Of a stretch of DNA of 64,000 nucleotides, positions 27,921-39,104 are shown in pieces. The DNA is taken from positions 124,001 to 188,000 of the forward strand of contig NZ_BQHW01000005.1 of NCBI RefSeq assembly GCF_021602025.1. Reading direction: 5' to 3'. The notes beneath the pieces were generated by a model. That model saw only the letters and a list, made by a program, of their open reading frames with translations, was not told the origin of the DNA and ran no database searches. This DNA is from Pseudomonas ceruminis (GTDB lineage Bacteria > Pseudomonadota > Gammaproteobacteria > Pseudomonadales > Pseudomonadaceae). Within the stretch, counting starts at the first letter, position 1, and each line of letters begins with the position of its first letter. Both the position numbers and the translations under genes were made by a program.

Positions 27921-29660
27921 GTGATTGTTAGTCCCCAAAAAGCATCAAGAATCCCCGGCACGCGGCTGCGCAAGGCCCTGATGGCCAGTGTGGCACTGGT
28001 CGGCCTGATGAGCGCTGGCCAGCTGTGGGCATTCAATCTTGACGATGTTGCAGCCAAGGCAAAGGATCTGGCCGGCCAGAAGTACGAAGCGCCAAAAAGC
28101 AACCTGCCGGCGGTATTCCGCGACATGAAGTTCGCCGATTACCAGAAGATTCACTTCCTGCAGGAAAAGGCCGAGTGGGCCCAGGACAAGACGCCGTTCA
28201 AGCTGTCCTTCTACCACCAGGGCATGCATTTCGACACGCCGGTGAAAATCAACGAAATCACCGCTTCCAAGGTCGAGGAAATCAAGTACGACCCGAGCCG
28301 TTTCGAGTTCGGTGATGTGCCGCACGATGCGGACACCACCAAGAACCTGGGCTACGCCGGTTTCCGCGTGCTGTACCCGATCAACAAGGCCGACAAGCAG
28401 GACGAAATCATGACCCTGCTGGGCGCCAGCTATTTCCGCGTGGTCGGCAAGGGGCACGTATACGGCCTGTCGGCCCGTGGCCTGGCCATCGACACCGCGC
28501 TGCCGTCGGGCGAAGAGTTCCCGCGCTTTACCGAGTTCTGGGTCGAAAAGCCCAAGCCGGCCGACAAGCACCTGGTGATCTACGCCCTGCTCGATTCGCC
28601 GCGCTCCACCGGCGCCTACAAGCTGATTCTGCGCCCAGGCAACGATACCGTGGTCGATGTGCAATCGCGCGTGTTCCTGCGTGATCACGTCAGCCGCCTG
28701 GGCATTGCGCCGCTGACCAGCATGTACCTGTTCGGCCCCAACCAGCCTTCCAAGGTCATGAACTACCGTCCGGCCCTGCATGACTCCGAAGGCCTGTCGA
28801 TCCACGCCGGTAATGGCGAGTGGCTGTGGCGCCCGCTGAACAACCCGAAACACCTGGCCGTTAGCAACTTCAGCGTCGAAAACCCGCGCGGTTTCGGCCT
28901 GATGCAGCGTCAGCGCGCCTTCAGCGATTACGAAGACCTTGACGACAACTACCAGAAGCGTCCGAGCGCCTGGATCGAGCCGAAGGGCGACTGGGGCAAA
29001 GGCACTGTCGACCTCGTCGAGATCCCGACCGCCGACGAGACCAACGACAACATCGTTGCCTTCTGGAGCCCGGAAAAGCTGCCTGAGCCCGGCAAACCGT
29101 TCGAGTACGCCTACCGCCTGCACTGGACCATCGAAGAGCAGCAGTTCCAGGCGCCGGACCTAGGCTGGGTCAAGCAGACCCTGCGCTCCACCGGCGACGT
29201 CAAGCAGTCCAACCTGATCCGTCAGCCGGACGGCAGCGTGGCCTTCCTGGTCGATTTCGCCGGCCCGGCGCTGGCAGCCCTGCCGGAAGACACCGCCGTG
29301 CGTAGCCAGATCAGCGTCGGCGACAATGCCGAGGTGGTCGAGAACAATCTGCGCTATAACCCGGAGACCAAGGGCTGGCGCCTGACCCTGCGCCTGAAGG
29401 TCAAGGAAGCCAACAAGGCTACCGAAATGCGCGCTGCGCTGGTCCGTGACGTGCCGGCCGAGGCGGCCAAGCCTGCCCAGGAAGCCAAGCAGGAAAAACC
29501 CGCTGCCAAGCACGCCAAGCACGAAAAAACTGCCAAGGCGCAGGAGCCAGCCAAGGCCGAACAACCTGCCGCCGATGCGGCGTCCACCAACGGGACCCCG
29601 GCCACCACCGAGAAAGTGCTGACCGAGACCTGGAGCTATCAGTTGCCTGCCGATGAGTAA
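27921..29660 (+). CDS. opgG: Periplasmic glucan biosynthesis protein OpgG (MdoG)
   Basis: OpgG is the periplasmic partner of OpgH and is needed to release or branch osmoregulated periplasmic glucans. The 579-residue product starts at a GTG (27921, after GGCGAGGG); the upstream extension from 27819 lies in the leader. An N-terminal signal ([22 protein letters not shown]) precedes the mature [14 protein letters not shown]. Family blocks include [12 protein letters not shown] and [22 protein letters not shown]. The C-terminal ~65 residues form a Lys/Ala/Glu-rich tail (from about 515) before the final [11 protein letters not shown]. It overlaps opgH by eight bases. Confidence 0.96.
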   Translation: MIVSPQKASRIPGTRLRKALMASVALVGLMSAGQLWAFNLDDVAAKAKDLAGQKYEAPKSNLPAVFRDMKFADYQKIHFLQEKAEWAQDKTPFKLSFYHQGMHFDTPVKINEITASKVEEIKYDPSRFEFGDVPHDADTTKNLGYAGFRVLYPINKADKQDEIMTLLGASYFRVVGKGHVYGLSARGLAIDTALPSGEEFPRFTEFWVEKPKPADKHLVIYALLDSPRSTGAYKLILRPGNDTVVDVQSRVFLRDHVSRLGIAPLTSMYLFGPNQPSKVMNYRPALHDSEGLSIHAGNGEWLWRPLNNPKHLAVSNFSVENPRGFGLMQRQRAFSDYEDLDDNYQKRPSAWIEPKGDWGKGTVDLVEIPTADETNDNIVAFWSPEKLPEPGKPFEYAYRLHWTIEEQQFQAPDLGWVKQTLRSTGDVKQSNLIRQPDGSVAFLVDFAGPALAALPEDTAVRSQISVGDNAEVVENNLRYNPETKGWRLTLRLKVKEANKATEMRAALVRDVPAEAAKPAQEAKQEKPAAKHAKHEKTAKAQEPAKAEQPAADAASTNGTPATTEKVLTETWSYQLPADE

Positions 29661-32226
29661 CTCAAGCGCAAGGCCAGAATCGCTTGGCGAGTACCTGGCC
29701 CACCTCCCACTGAGCGACGAGCAGCGCGCTGAACTCGCCAGCTGCACGTCGTTCAGCGAGCTGCACCAACGCCTGGCGGCCAACCCAGTCGCCAACGCCA
29801 GCGAGGCCGTGCAGGCCTCGGTTGGCCCGCGCCTGACCGTGGGCAGCGCCGCCGAGCTGGAAGAGGCCCAGATGCTCGGCCTCGACGGCAGTGGCCGGTT
29901 GTGCCTGAAGATCGCGCCACCGATCAAGCGTACCCGCGTGGTGCCCGAGCCATGGCGCACCAATGTGCTGGTCCGCATGTGGCGGCGCATGACCGGGCGC
30001 ACCAATGCCCCGCAGCCGGTGGAGCGCGAGCTACCCAAGGCGCGCTGGCGCACGGTCGGTTCGATCCGCCGCTACATCCTGCTGGCCTTGATGATCGGCC
30101 AGACCATCGTCGCCGGCTGGTACATGAAGGGCATCCTGCCGTATCAGGGCTGGTCTTTCGTCGACCTCGACGAAGTCGTCAGGCAGCCGCTCTGGGACAC
30201 CGTGGTGCAGGTCTGGCCCTATGCCCTGCAAACGTCCATCCTGATCCTCTTCGGTATTCTTTTCTGCTGGGTTTCGGCGGGTTTCTGGACCGCGCTGATG
30301 GGCTTTCTGGAGTTGCTCACCGGGCGTGACAAGTATCGTATCTCCGGCAGCAGCGCCGGGAGTGAGCCGATTGCCCCCGAAGCGCGCACCGCGCTGGTGA
30401 TGCCGATCTGCAACGAAGACGTGCCGCGGGTGTTCGCTGGCCTGCGGGCGACCTTCGAGTCCGTCGCTGCAAGCGGCAACCTCGACCGTTTCGACTTCTT
30501 CGTGCTCAGCGACACCAATGACACCGATATCGCCGTGGCCGAGCAACAGGCCTGGCTGGACGTGTGCCGCGAGACCAAGGGCTTCGGCCGCATCTTCTAT
30601 CGCCGTCGCCGCCGACGGGTCAAGCGCAAGAGCGGTAACCTCGACGACTTCTGCCGTCGCTGGGGCGGCGAGTACAAGTACATGGTCGTGCTCGACGCCG
30701 ACAGCGTCATGAGCGGCGAGTGCTTGAGCAGCCTGGTGCGCCTGATGGAGGCCAACCCGGACGCCGGCATCATCCAGACTGCCCCCAAGGCGTCGGGCAT
30801 GGACACCCTGTATGCACGCATGCAGCAGTTTGCCACCCGTGTATACGGCCCGCTGTTCACCGCCGGCCTGCACTTCTGGCAGTTGGGCGAGTCGCACTAC
30901 TGGGGCCATAACGCGATCATCCGCATGAAGCCGTTCATCGAGCACTGCGCCCTGGCGCCGTTGCCGGGCAAGGGCGCGTTTGCCGGTGCGATCCTTTCCC
31001 ACGACTTCGTCGAAGCCGCGCTGATGCGCCGCGCCGGCTGGGGCGTGTGGATCGCCTACGACCTGCCGGGCAGCTACGAAGAGCTGCCGCCCAACCTGCT
31101 CGATGAACTCAAGCGTGACCGGCGCTGGTGCCACGGCAACCTGATGAACTTCCGCCTGTTCCTGGTCAAGGGCATGCACCCGGTGCACCGTGCGGTGTTT
31201 CTCACCGGCGTGATGTCGTACCTGTCGGCGCCGCTGTGGTTCTTCTTCCTGGTACTGTCCACTGCACTGCTGGCGACCAATACGCTGATGGAACCGCAGT
31301 ATTTCATCGAGCCGTATCAGCTTTACCCGCTGTGGCCGCAGTGGCACCCGGAAAAGGCCGTTGCGCTGTTCTCCACCACCATCGTGCTGCTGTTCCTGCC
31401 CAAGCTGCTCAGTATCATCCTGATCTGGGCCAAGGGCGCAGTCGAGTTCGGTGGGCGCATCAAGGTCACCCTGTCGATGCTGATGGAGATGCTGTTCTCC
31501 ATGTTGCTGGCCCCGGTGCGGATGATTTTCCACACCCGCTTCGTGCTGGCCGCGTTCCTCGGCTGGGCGGCGACCTGGAATTCGCCCCAGCGTGACGACG
31601 ACTCTACCCCGTGGAGCGAAGCGGTGCGCCGCCATGGCCCGCAGACCCTGCTGGGCTTCGCCTGGGCCGCGCTGGTGGCCTGGCTGAACCCAAGCTTCCT
31701 GTGGTGGCTGGCGCCAATCGTCGGTTCACTGGTGCTGTCGATCCCGGTGTCCGTGATTTCCAGCCGCACGCGCCTGGGCCTGGCAGCCAAGGACGAGAAA
31801 CTGTTCCTGATCCCTGAGGAATACGCGACGCCTCAGGAGCTGCTGGCGACGGACCAGTACACCCACGAGAACCGCTGGCATGCCCTGCACGACGGCTTCG
31901 TGCGGGCAGTGGTCGACCCGCGGCAGAACGCCCTGGCCTGCGCCATGGCCACTGCCCGCCATGGCCAGGCGGCACCGATCGAAGCGCTGCGCGCTGAGCG
32001 TGTGGCCAAGGCGATCGAGGTTGGCCCCAAAGGGCTGGACCTCAGCACGCGCCTGGCCTTGCTCAGCGACCCAGTTGCCCTGTCGCGCCTGCATGAGCAG
32101 GTCTGGGCCGAGCACAATGCGGCGTGGATCGACGTGTGGCGCGCGTCGATCAAGAACGACCCGCATTCGCCGCTGTTGCCGCTGCACCCGGAGAATGAAG
32201 GCCAACCGGCACTCGTCGGCGCCTGA
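29653..32226 (+). CDS. opgH: Glucan glucosyltransferase OpgH (MdoH)
   Basis: OpgH is the inner-membrane GT2 glycosyltransferase that polymerises UDP-glucose into the beta-glucan backbone and moves it to the periplasm. The 857-residue protein has N-terminal membrane spans ([39 protein letters not shown]), then the GT2 core: [23 protein letters not shown] (DxD-type), and the (Q/R)RRW acceptor motif as [10 protein letters not shown]. Further spans follow ([19 protein letters not shown] and later). It is cotranscribed with opgG by overlap. A palindrome lies after the stop. Confidence 0.97.
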   Translation: MSNSSARPESLGEYLAHLPLSDEQRAELASCTSFSELHQRLAANPVANASEAVQASVGPRLTVGSAAELEEAQMLGLDGSGRLCLKIAPPIKRTRVVPEPWRTNVLVRMWRRMTGRTNAPQPVERELPKARWRTVGSIRRYILLALMIGQTIVAGWYMKGILPYQGWSFVDLDEVVRQPLWDTVVQVWPYALQTSILILFGILFCWVSAGFWTALMGFLELLTGRDKYRISGSSAGSEPIAPEARTALVMPICNEDVPRVFAGLRATFESVAASGNLDRFDFFVLSDTNDTDIAVAEQQAWLDVCRETKGFGRIFYRRRRRRVKRKSGNLDDFCRRWGGEYKYMVVLDADSVMSGECLSSLVRLMEANPDAGIIQTAPKASGMDTLYARMQQFATRVYGPLFTAGLHFWQLGESHYWGHNAIIRMKPFIEHCALAPLPGKGAFAGAILSHDFVEAALMRRAGWGVWIAYDLPGSYEELPPNLLDELKRDRRWCHGNLMNFRLFLVKGMHPVHRAVFLTGVMSYLSAPLWFFFLVLSTALLATNTLMEPQYFIEPYQLYPLWPQWHPEKAVALFSTTIVLLFLPKLLSIILIWAKGAVEFGGRIKVTLSMLMEMLFSMLLAPVRMIFHTRFVLAAFLGWAATWNSPQRDDDSTPWSEAVRRHGPQTLLGFAWAALVAWLNPSFLWWLAPIVGSLVLSIPVSVISSRTRLGLAAKDEKLFLIPEEYATPQELLATDQYTHENRWHALHDGFVRAVVDPRQNALACAMATARHGQAAPIEALRAERVAKAIEVGPKGLDLSTRLALLSDPVALSRLHEQVWAEHNAAWIDVWRASIKNDPHSPLLPLHPENEGQPALVGA

Positions 32227-32245
32227 TCGACCCCTGGGTTTGCAG

Positions 32246-32273
32246 CCCATTCGCCGGCTCGCCGGCGAATGGG
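32246..32273. repeat. Palindromic REP-type hairpin after opgH
   Basis: A perfect 13-pair stem (cccattcgccggc and gccggcgaatggg) with a two-base loop begins 20 bases after opgH. It lacks a T-tract, so it is more like a single REP unit than a standard terminator. Confidence 0.8.
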
Positions 32274-32399
32274 GGCTACCCCATCGCCCTGATCACCTAC
32301 GGATTTTGGCCAACAAAGTCCCCCCTGGCTCTAGGTCCCAGAGCCGCCATGCGTTAGCATCCCTCTCCGATAAGCCACGCCGGCCAGTACGGCCGTGCC

Positions 32400-32407
32400 A
32401 ACAATAA
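32400..32407 (+). promoter_or_regulatory. Possible Hfq/Crc (CA-motif) site
   Basis: AACAATAA is an exact match to the AAnAAnAA motif bound by Hfq-Crc in Pseudomonas catabolite repression. It lies about 34 bases before the start of an amino acid importer gene. Such short motifs occur by chance, and this one is farther from the start codon than most proven sites. Confidence 0.3.
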
Positions 32408-32440
32408 GATTCGCTACTTTTCTTGCTAGGGGACTTGGTG

Positions 32441-33241
32441 ATGATGAAGAAATACCTTTCGCGGCTGCTGGTAGGCGTCACCGCGCTGGTCGCAGTGGCC
32501 TCGGCCCAGGCCGGCGCCATCGACGACGCGGTCAAGCGCGGCACCCTGCGGGTGGGCATGGACCCAACCTACATGCCGTTCCAGATGACCAACAAGCGCG
32601 GCGAGATCATCGGCTTCGAAGTCGATATCCTCAAAGCCATGGCCAAGTCCATGGGCGTCAAGTTCGAGGCAGTCTCCACCGCCTATGACGGGATCATTCC
32701 CGCCCTGCTGACCGACAAGTTCGACATCATCGGCAGCGGCATGACCCTCACCCAGGAACGCAACCTGCGCCTGAACTTCAGCGAACCCTTCATCGTGGTT
32801 GGCCAGACCCTGCTGATCCGCAAGGAGCTGGCGGGCGAAATCAAGTCGTACAAAGACCTGAACAACGAGAAGTACCGCATCACCTCCAAGCTGGGCACCA
32901 CCGGTGAGATGGTGTCCAAGAAGCTGATCGCCAAAGCCAAGTACCACGGCTACGACAACGAGCAGGAAGCGGTGATGGACGTGGTCAACGGCAAGGCTGA
33001 TGCCTTCGTCTACGACGCGCCGTACAACGTGGTGGCGGTCGAGAAGGCGGGTGCTGGCAAGCTGCTGTTCCTCGAGGAGCCGTTCACCTACGAGCCGCTG
33101 GCCTTCGGCCTGAAGAAAGGCGACTACGACAGCATCAACTTCATCAACAACTTCCTGCACCAGATCAAGCATGACGGGACCTACGATCGTATCCACGACA
33201 AGTGGTTCAAGAACAAGGACTGGCTGAAGGAAATGGAATAA
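32441..33241 (+). CDS. Polar amino acid ABC transporter, periplasmic binding protein
   Basis: A 266-residue solute-binding protein (SBP family 3) with a signal peptide ending near ASAQAGA. The mature part starts IDDAVKRGTLRVGMDPTYMPFQ, the typical lobe I opening, followed by GFEVDILKAMAKSMG, the family signature around FDIIGSGMTLTQERNLRLNFSEP and KLGTTGEMVSKK. The ligand is an amino acid of uncertain type. The start is ATGATG at 32441, after AGGGGA. Permease and ATPase follow in the same direction, so this is one importer operon. Confidence 0.93.
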   Translation: MMKKYLSRLLVGVTALVAVASAQAGAIDDAVKRGTLRVGMDPTYMPFQMTNKRGEIIGFEVDILKAMAKSMGVKFEAVSTAYDGIIPALLTDKFDIIGSGMTLTQERNLRLNFSEPFIVVGQTLLIRKELAGEIKSYKDLNNEKYRITSKLGTTGEMVSKKLIAKAKYHGYDNEQEAVMDVVNGKADAFVYDAPYNVVAVEKAGAGKLLFLEEPFTYEPLAFGLKKGDYDSINFINNFLHQIKHDGTYDRIHDKWFKNKDWLKEME

Positions 33242-33273
33242 GGCCCAGGCCACAAGCCCCAGGCTTTGACCCC

Positions 33274-33298
33274 AACGCGCAGGTAAACCCTGCGCGTT
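33274..33298 (+). other. Intercistronic hairpin
   Basis: A perfect ten-pair stem (aacgcgcagg and cctgcgcgtt) with a five-base loop lies between the binding-protein and permease genes. It has no T-run. Hairpins here commonly protect the binding-protein message and give it higher expression than the membrane subunits. Confidence 0.6.
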
Positions 33299-33319
33299 CG
33301 CATTTACGGAAGTACCCAC

Positions 33320-34282
33320 GTGATCAAACACAAGAAAGCCCAGTGGCCCTGGCATGCGCTGACCGCGCTGGTCCTGGTGGGCCTGGCGATCAGCCTGTAC
33401 CTGGCCACCTCGATGATTTCCTATGAGTGGCGCTGGAACCGCGTACCACAGTACTTTGCCTACAAGGCCGAGGAAGTGCAGCGTGCCAGCGGTTACGGCA
33501 CGGTGCAGGAAATTGTCGTCTCCGGCGATAACGCCCGCGTTACGCTCAAGGACGAGAACGGTGATGAGCAAGTGCTCGACGTGGCGAAGGACAGCCTGCA
33601 ACTGAGCCGCGGTGACGATGTCGCCGAAGGCGACCAGGTCGGCGTCACCCGCCACTGGGCGGCGGGCCCGCTGGCCTGGGGCCTGTGGACCACGCTGTGG
33701 CTTTCGGTGGTATCCGGTGCCTTGGGGCTGCTGATCGGCCTGTTCGCAGGCTTGTGCCGGCTGTCGAACAACCCGACCCTGCGCGACCTGTCGACCGTGT
33801 ATGTCGAGCTGGTGCGCGGCACGCCGCTGCTGGTGCAAATCTTTATCTTCTACTTCTTCATCGGCACCGTGCTCAACCTGTCCCGCGAGTTCGCCGGGGT
33901 CGCGGCGCTGGCGCTGTTCACCGGTGCCTACGTGGCGGAGATTGTACGTGCCGGCGTGCAGTCGATCGCCAAGGGCCAGAACGAAGCCGCCCGCTCGCTG
34001 GGCCTGAACGCCAGCCAGTCGATGCGCCACGTGATCCTGCCGCAGGCTTTCAAGCGCGTGCTGCCGCCCCTGGCAGGGCAGTTCATCAGCCTGGTCAAGG
34101 ACACCTCGCTGGTGTCGGTGATTGCCATCACTGAATTGACCAAGAGCGGCCGTGAGGCCATCACCACCTCGTTCTCGACCTTCGAGATCTGGTTCTGCGT
34201 GGCAGGCCTGTACCTGCTGATCAACCTGCCGCTGTCGCACCTGGCCAGCCGGCTCGAGCGGAGGCTTGCGCAAAGTGATTGA
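33320..34282 (+). CDS. Polar amino acid ABC transporter, permease
   Basis: A 320-residue HisM/GlnP-type inner-membrane permease. The first span ([18 protein letters not shown]) is followed by about 75 soluble residues ([14 protein letters not shown] ... VTRHWAAGP) before the core spans begin at [21 protein letters not shown]. The EAA loop that meets the ATPase is [23 protein letters not shown]. The GTG start follows ACGGAAG. The inserted region, probably periplasmic, is unusual for the family and is discussed as a finding. The gene end overlaps the ATPase gene. Confidence 0.92.
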   Translation: MIKHKKAQWPWHALTALVLVGLAISLYLATSMISYEWRWNRVPQYFAYKAEEVQRASGYGTVQEIVVSGDNARVTLKDENGDEQVLDVAKDSLQLSRGDDVAEGDQVGVTRHWAAGPLAWGLWTTLWLSVVSGALGLLIGLFAGLCRLSNNPTLRDLSTVYVELVRGTPLLVQIFIFYFFIGTVLNLSREFAGVAALALFTGAYVAEIVRAGVQSIAKGQNEAARSLGLNASQSMRHVILPQAFKRVLPPLAGQFISLVKDTSLVSVIAITELTKSGREAITTSFSTFEIWFCVAGLYLLINLPLSHLASRLERRLAQSD

Positions 34283-35009
34283 AGTCCGTGACCTGTTGAA
34301 AGTCTTCGATACCCGGGGCCAGGTGGTTCGTGCGGTGGACAACGTCACCACCCAGGTGGCCAAGGGTGAAGTGGTGGTGGTGCTGGGCCCGTCGGGTTCC
34401 GGCAAGTCGACCTTCCTGCGCTGCCTGAATGGCCTTGAGCACTTCGACGAAGGCCATGTGGCCATCAACGGCCTGCGCCTTGAAGACCCGAAGACCGATA
34501 TCAACGCCTACCGCCGTGAAGTCGGCATGGTGTTCCAACATTTCAACCTGTTCCCGCACATGACGGTGCTGGAAAACCTGTGCCTGGCGCAGAAGGTCGT
34601 GCGCAAGCGCGGCAAGGCCGAGCGTGAGGCCAAGGCGCGGGCGCTGCTGGAGAAGGTAGGCATTTCGCAGAAGGCCAACGAATACCCCTCGCGGCTTTCC
34701 GGTGGCCAGCAGCAGCGGGTAGCGATCGCCCGCGCCTTGGCGATGGAGCCTAAGGTGATGCTGTTCGACGAGCCGACCTCGGCGCTGGACCCGGAAATGG
34801 TCGGCGAGGTGCTGGACGTGATGAAGACCCTCGCCCAGGAAGGCATGACCATGGTTTGTGTCACCCATGAAATGGGCTTTGCCCGGGAAGTGGCGGACCG
34901 CGTGCTGTTCTTCGATCACGGCAAGCTACTGGAAGATTCGCCGCCGAACGAGTTCTTTGCCGCGCCGAAGGACCCGCGTGCGCAGGCGTTTCTGCGCCAG
35001 GTGCTGTAA
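34275..35009 (+). CDS. Polar amino acid ABC transporter, ATPase
   Basis: A 244-residue GlnQ/HisP-type ATPase. Walker [10 protein letters not shown] is near residues 37-45, then [17 protein letters not shown], signature [16 protein letters not shown], Walker [16 protein letters not shown] and switch [15 protein letters not shown]. The ribosome site GGAGG (34260-34264) is ten bases from the GTG at 34275 and only one from the in-frame TTG at 34266, so the GTG is chosen. It overlaps the permease gene by eight bases. Confidence 0.95.
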   Translation: MIEVRDLLKVFDTRGQVVRAVDNVTTQVAKGEVVVVLGPSGSGKSTFLRCLNGLEHFDEGHVAINGLRLEDPKTDINAYRREVGMVFQHFNLFPHMTVLENLCLAQKVVRKRGKAEREAKARALLEKVGISQKANEYPSRLSGGQQQRVAIARALAMEPKVMLFDEPTSALDPEMVGEVLDVMKTLAQEGMTMVCVTHEMGFAREVADRVLFFDHGKLLEDSPPNEFFAAPKDPRAQAFLRQVL

Positions 35010-35015
35010 CGGTAC

Positions 35016-35034
35016 GGGGCCGCGCAGCGGCCCC
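35016..35034. terminator. Hairpin between importer operon and chemoreceptor
   Basis: The stem ggggccg/cggcccc with a short loop lies in the 32-base gap between convergent stops. No T-tract follows, so termination strength is uncertain. Confidence 0.55.
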
Positions 35035-35041
35035 GGCAATC

Positions 35042-36985
35042 TCAGAGGCTGAACCGCCCCACCATCCCCCGCAGTTGCTGCCCCAGGTGCTCCAGCTCCC
35101 CGCTCGACGCCGCGGTCTGCTCACTGGCCGCGCTGGTCTGGTCTGACACGTCGCGCACGTTGATCACGCTGCGGTTGATCTGGTCGGCGACTACGCTCTG
35201 TTCTTCGCTGGCCGTGGCAATCTGCTGGTTCATACCCTGAATGCTCGACACCGTATCGGTGATCTGGCTCAAGGCTTGCCCGGCCTTGCGGCTCAGCTCG
35301 ACACTCTGCTCGGTCAGACGTTTGCTATTGTCGAGCAGGCTGGTGACCTCATCGGTGCCGCTGTGCAGGCTTTCAATCAATTGTTCGATCTCTTCAGTGG
35401 ATTGCTGAGTACGTTGAGCCAGCCCGCGTACCTCGTCCGCTACCACCGCAAAGCCACGCCCGGCCTCGCCAGCGCGGGCGGCCTCGATGGCCGCGTTCAA
35501 CGCCAGCAGGTTGGTCTGCTCGGACACCGACTTGATGACATCCAGAATGCTGCCGATGCGCTGGCTTTCACCGGCCAGGTGTTGCATGGCGGCCAGGCAC
35601 TCGTCCATCTGCCCGGCCAGACGTTCAATGCGCTCAATGGCATCGGCCACCACCTGGTCACCCACCTGCGCTTGCTGGTCGGCGTTGGTTGCCGCCAACG
35701 ATGCCCGCTCGGCATTCTGCGCTACCTCCTGAACCGTCGCGCTCATCTGGTTCATGGCGGTGACCACCTGGTCAGTTTCCTCGCGCTGCTGGTTGATGCG
35801 CAGCTTGGTGTTTTCGCTGCTGGCAGCCAGCTGCGTGGCGGCCTGTGACAGGTGGCCCACTCCCTGGTCGATACCGCCAATCAGCTCGCGCAGGCTCAGG
35901 GTCATTTCGCGCATGCTGGTTTGCAGTTGACCCATCTCGTCACGGCGCTGTACTGGCTCCAGCTGGCTCAGGTCGCCACGGGCGATGCGCGCCGCCACAG
36001 ACAGGGTCTGGCCCAAGGGTTGGGTGATCTGCTGGGTAATCAGCCAACCAGCCAGCACGCCCACCAGCAGCGCCAAAAGGGCCACACTGGTCAATAGCGA
36101 GCGCGCTGCCAGCGCCTCGCTGTCGCGTTGTTCGATCTTTTTGGCGCTCAACTCAAGGCTGGTCGCCCGCAGCTGGTTGCCCATCTGCTCCATTTCGTTT
36201 TGCAGCTGCTCCACCTGCAGGGCGGTACGCCGGTATTGGTCAAGGCTGGCGCGATACCTGGCCAGTTCCAGGCCTGGCTGCTCCATCACCGCGCGCGGCA
36301 GGCCCAGTGCAGCCAGGCCTTTGAGCAATTGGGCGAGGCTGGTGTCGGCGGCGGTCAGGGCAGCGTCGCCCACCTTGGCGAAATCCTCCAGCGGCGAAAA
36401 GGTATAGGCGGGTACCAGGCTCTGCTGGTTGGCGCCGTCGATGTGTCGGCTGAGGGTATCCATCAGGCCCAGCACACCACCTTGCTGACTGTCGGCGGGC
36501 ATCTTCAGCAGCGCTTGGGTCTGCAGCTCGTCGATGGCGTCATTGAGCTTCTGTTCCTGCACCTGCATGGCCTCGCGCAAGGCACGCCGGTGCTCGACGC
36601 TGCGCTGCAAGGTGGTGAAGTTTTCGCGCAGGTGCTGCAGCATCTGCACCTTCTGGCTCAGCATCTGGCGCGACTCATCGACGCTGCTGCGTTGCTGCAG
36701 CAGGGTCAGCTTGGCTTCCAGTTGCTGAAGGGTGCTGGCGATCTGCGCCTTGCTGGTTTCGTCGGCGAGCACCCTGTAGGTGATGCGTTCGGCACGCAGG
36801 TCTTTGGCCAGGTCATTGATCTGGCCAATTTCACTGAGTTGCTCCGAGCGGGTGATGGCGCCGTCCAGGGCACGCCAGCCGCTCACGGTGGTGGCCAGGG
36901 TGAGCAGCAGGACCACGGCGAAGCCCAGGGCGAGCTTGGCGCCGACACTTATGTTGCCGAGTCTGCGGTTGAGGTAGCCGAACAT
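35042..36985 (-). CDS. Methyl-accepting chemotaxis protein, large helical sensor domain
   Basis: A 647-residue chemoreceptor. TM1 ([20 protein letters not shown]) is at about 17-36 and TM2 ([20 protein letters not shown]) at about 296-315. The ~255-residue periplasmic part between them is all-helical and of the length seen in HBM-type (McpS-like) sensors. A HAMP domain follows, then the signalling domain with the conserved hairpin tip [32 protein letters not shown]. No C-terminal pentapeptide is present (ends GRFSL). The ligand is unknown; organic acids are a guess from related sensors. It has its own FliA-like promoter upstream. Confidence 0.93.
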   Translation of the reverse strand: MFGYLNRRLGNISVGAKLALGFAVVLLLTLATTVSGWRALDGAITRSEQLSEIGQINDLAKDLRAERITYRVLADETSKAQIASTLQQLEAKLTLLQQRSSVDESRQMLSQKVQMLQHLRENFTTLQRSVEHRRALREAMQVQEQKLNDAIDELQTQALLKMPADSQQGGVLGLMDTLSRHIDGANQQSLVPAYTFSPLEDFAKVGDAALTAADTSLAQLLKGLAALGLPRAVMEQPGLELARYRASLDQYRRTALQVEQLQNEMEQMGNQLRATSLELSAKKIEQRDSEALAARSLLTSVALLALLVGVLAGWLITQQITQPLGQTLSVAARIARGDLSQLEPVQRRDEMGQLQTSMREMTLSLRELIGGIDQGVGHLSQAATQLAASSENTKLRINQQREETDQVVTAMNQMSATVQEVAQNAERASLAATNADQQAQVGDQVVADAIERIERLAGQMDECLAAMQHLAGESQRIGSILDVIKSVSEQTNLLALNAAIEAARAGEAGRGFAVVADEVRGLAQRTQQSTEEIEQLIESLHSGTDEVTSLLDNSKRLTEQSVELSRKAGQALSQITDTVSSIQGMNQQIATASEEQSVVADQINRSVINVRDVSDQTSAASEQTAASSGELEHLGQQLRGMVGRFSL

Positions 36986-37048
36986 GGCAAGTCTCCGTCC
37001 AGGTGAGAAGGGATGCCACGCCGGCCTTCTGCTGGCATGACACCCTGC

Positions 37049-37076
37049 CCATCGGCGGAGGAGGTGTAAGACTTGA
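37049..37076 (-). promoter_or_regulatory. FliA (sigma-28)-like promoter of first chemoreceptor
   Basis: On the minus strand TCAAG and GCCGATGG are separated by 15 bases, about 64 bases upstream of the chemoreceptor start at 36985. The Pseudomonas flagellar sigma consensus is TCAAG/TAAAG with GCCGATAA and about 14 between them, so spacing is one base long. Confidence 0.55.
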
Positions 37077-37135
37077 CCTGAGAATCGAGTAGGAAAATTC
37101 AGCCAAGAATGTATGAATCAGTACCCTACTCGTGT

Positions 37136-39052
37136 TTACAGGCGGAACCGCCCTACCAGGCCCTGCAAATGCGTGCCCAGCCGCGCCAACTCAACGCTAG
37201 AGCTGGCCGTCTCTTCGCTGGCTGCCGAGGTCTGGTCGGAGATATCCCGCACATTCATCACGCTGCGATTGATCTCCTCGGCTGTCGCACTCTGCTGCTC
37301 TGCCGCCGTGGCGATCTGCTGGTTCATCGCCTGGATCGACGACACCGTTCGGGTGATGGTCTCCAGTGAAGTGCCTGCACGGCGTGTCAGCTCGACGCTG
37401 CTATCGGTGAGCTGACGGCTGGCGTCCATTACGCTGGCCACACGCTGGGTACCGCTTTGCAAGCCGGCGATCAGTTCTTCGATCTCTTCGGTGGACTGCT
37501 GGGTGCGCTGGGCCAGGCTGCGCACTTCATCGGCGACCACGGCAAAGCCGCGCCCGGCCTCACCGGCCCGCGCGGCTTCGATAGCGGCGTTAAGGGCCAG
37601 CAGGTTGGTCTGCTGGGCCACCGATTTGATCACGTCGAGCACGCTGCCAATCTTGTCACTTTCAGCCTTGAGTACATTCATCGCTTCACTGGAGTTGATC
37701 ACTTCGCTGGCCAAGCGCTCGATCTGGTTGACTGCCTCGGTGACCACGCGATCACCCTCACGGGCCTGCTGGTCAGCCATCAGTGCCGCCTCCGAGGCCT
37801 GCTCGGCATTGCGCGCCACTTCATGCACGGTGGCGGCCATTTCGTTCATGGCAGTCGCTACCTGGTCCGTCTCGATCTTCTGATTGTTGACTCCGGCGCT
37901 GGTCTGCTCGGTCACCGCCGACAGTTCCTCGGCAGCGCTGGCGATCTGCGTGACGCCGTCGCCTATGCCGCCGATCAGTTCGCGCAGGCCTTGGGTCATG
38001 CGCTGCATGCTGGCCTGCAACTGGCCCAGCTCGTCGCGGCGGGTCGCTGGCAGGTCCTGGCTCAGGTCACCATTGGCCACTCGCTCAGCGGCGGCGAGCG
38101 TCTGGCGCAGCGGGATGATGATCTGCCGGGTGATTGTCCAGGCGGCCAGTAGCCCAAGCAGCAGGGCCAGGCCAGTGGCAATCGCCAGCATGGTCTTGGC
38201 CTGGCGAGTCCCGGCATCACGCACGGCGGTTTGTGAGAGGGTCATCGCCTGGCTGGTATCCAGCAGCACTGAGCCTTGCTCAGCCATCACCTGCAGGGCC
38301 TGCTCACTGGCCGACTGTGCATTGCCGAACTGGTTGACAGCATCACGGTAAGCGGCGAGGGCGTCCGCGGAATCGTCCAGGCTGGCGGCGTATTCGGCCG
38401 GCAGCTTGGCCGGCAGTGCCTTGAGGTTGGCCATGGCCTGATCGATGGCTGCGAGTGCGGTCTGCTGGTAGTCGGCGTTGCCGCTGTAGGTGTAGCCGCG
38501 TACCTGGAAGCGTGCCTGCTGCACCAGTGCGCTGACCTCTACCGCGCTTTGGTATGGCGCGATATCGCCGCTTTGCAGCAAGCGTTGCTGAACCCGGCTG
38601 ATCAGCTCGGCGGCCTTGTCGGCGCTGTCACCCAGCACACTGCGGCTGGCTTCGCGCCGTTGTGCGGCCTGCTTGAGGTCGGTGAAGGCCTGTTGATACT
38701 TGCGCACGGCGTCCTGTTGCTGCTGCAGGCGCTGGCGGTCGGCAGGGTGTTCGATCTGGCCGAGCATGAAGGTGATCTGGCGTTCCAGGCCTGCGAGGGC
38801 TTTTTCCAGTTCCCCGATCGCGGCGTCGTTTCGGTCGCGCTGGTAGTGCTGGCGTGCAATGCGCAGTTCCTGGGTGCCTTGGAGGATAAGCGAGATGTTA
38901 CCCAGCTTGTCGCCTCGGGCGATGACGCTGTTCAAGCCCAGCCAGCCCGTCAAGGTGATCGCTAGGGTCAGTAACAATACCAGGCCGAAGCCCAGGCCCA
39001 GTTTGCGATTGACGCTCACATTCCCCAGCGAGTGGGATAACCATCGGTACAT
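37136..39052 (-). CDS. Methyl-accepting chemotaxis protein, HBM type (McpS/McpQ-like)
   Basis: A 638-residue chemoreceptor. TM1 ([20 protein letters not shown]) is at about 18-37. The periplasmic domain has the helical bimodular features seen in McpS-type sensors ([11 protein letters not shown] in helix 1, [17 protein letters not shown] in the second module). TM2 ([18 protein letters not shown]) is near 285-302, then HAMP and the conserved signalling tip. The locus next to rsmE is where P. putida KT2440 carries the citrate receptor gene mcpQ, so a tricarboxylate ligand is plausible but not shown. It has its own FliA-like promoter. Confidence 0.93.
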   Translation of the reverse strand: MYRWLSHSLGNVSVNRKLGLGFGLVLLLTLAITLTGWLGLNSVIARGDKLGNISLILQGTQELRIARQHYQRDRNDAAIGELEKALAGLERQITFMLGQIEHPADRQRLQQQQDAVRKYQQAFTDLKQAAQRREASRSVLGDSADKAAELISRVQQRLLQSGDIAPYQSAVEVSALVQQARFQVRGYTYSGNADYQQTALAAIDQAMANLKALPAKLPAEYAASLDDSADALAAYRDAVNQFGNAQSASEQALQVMAEQGSVLLDTSQAMTLSQTAVRDAGTRQAKTMLAIATGLALLLGLLAAWTITRQIIIPLRQTLAAAERVANGDLSQDLPATRRDELGQLQASMQRMTQGLRELIGGIGDGVTQIASAAEELSAVTEQTSAGVNNQKIETDQVATAMNEMAATVHEVARNAEQASEAALMADQQAREGDRVVTEAVNQIERLASEVINSSEAMNVLKAESDKIGSVLDVIKSVAQQTNLLALNAAIEAARAGEAGRGFAVVADEVRSLAQRTQQSTEEIEELIAGLQSGTQRVASVMDASRQLTDSSVELTRRAGTSLETITRTVSSIQAMNQQIATAAEQQSATAEEINRSVMNVRDISDQTSAASEETASSSVELARLGTHLQGLVGRFRL

Positions 39053-39104
39053 GTTCGACTCCCCGGTAACTCGGCAGCACAGTTTAATTGTTGTGTTGCC
39101 AAGG

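Noticed and set aside
32426-34504. 692-residue antisense frame over the amino acid ABC importer
   Set aside because: The opposite strand encodes a complete, motif-rich importer; the antisense product is compositionally biased (Q/V/G/H-rich) and matches nothing.
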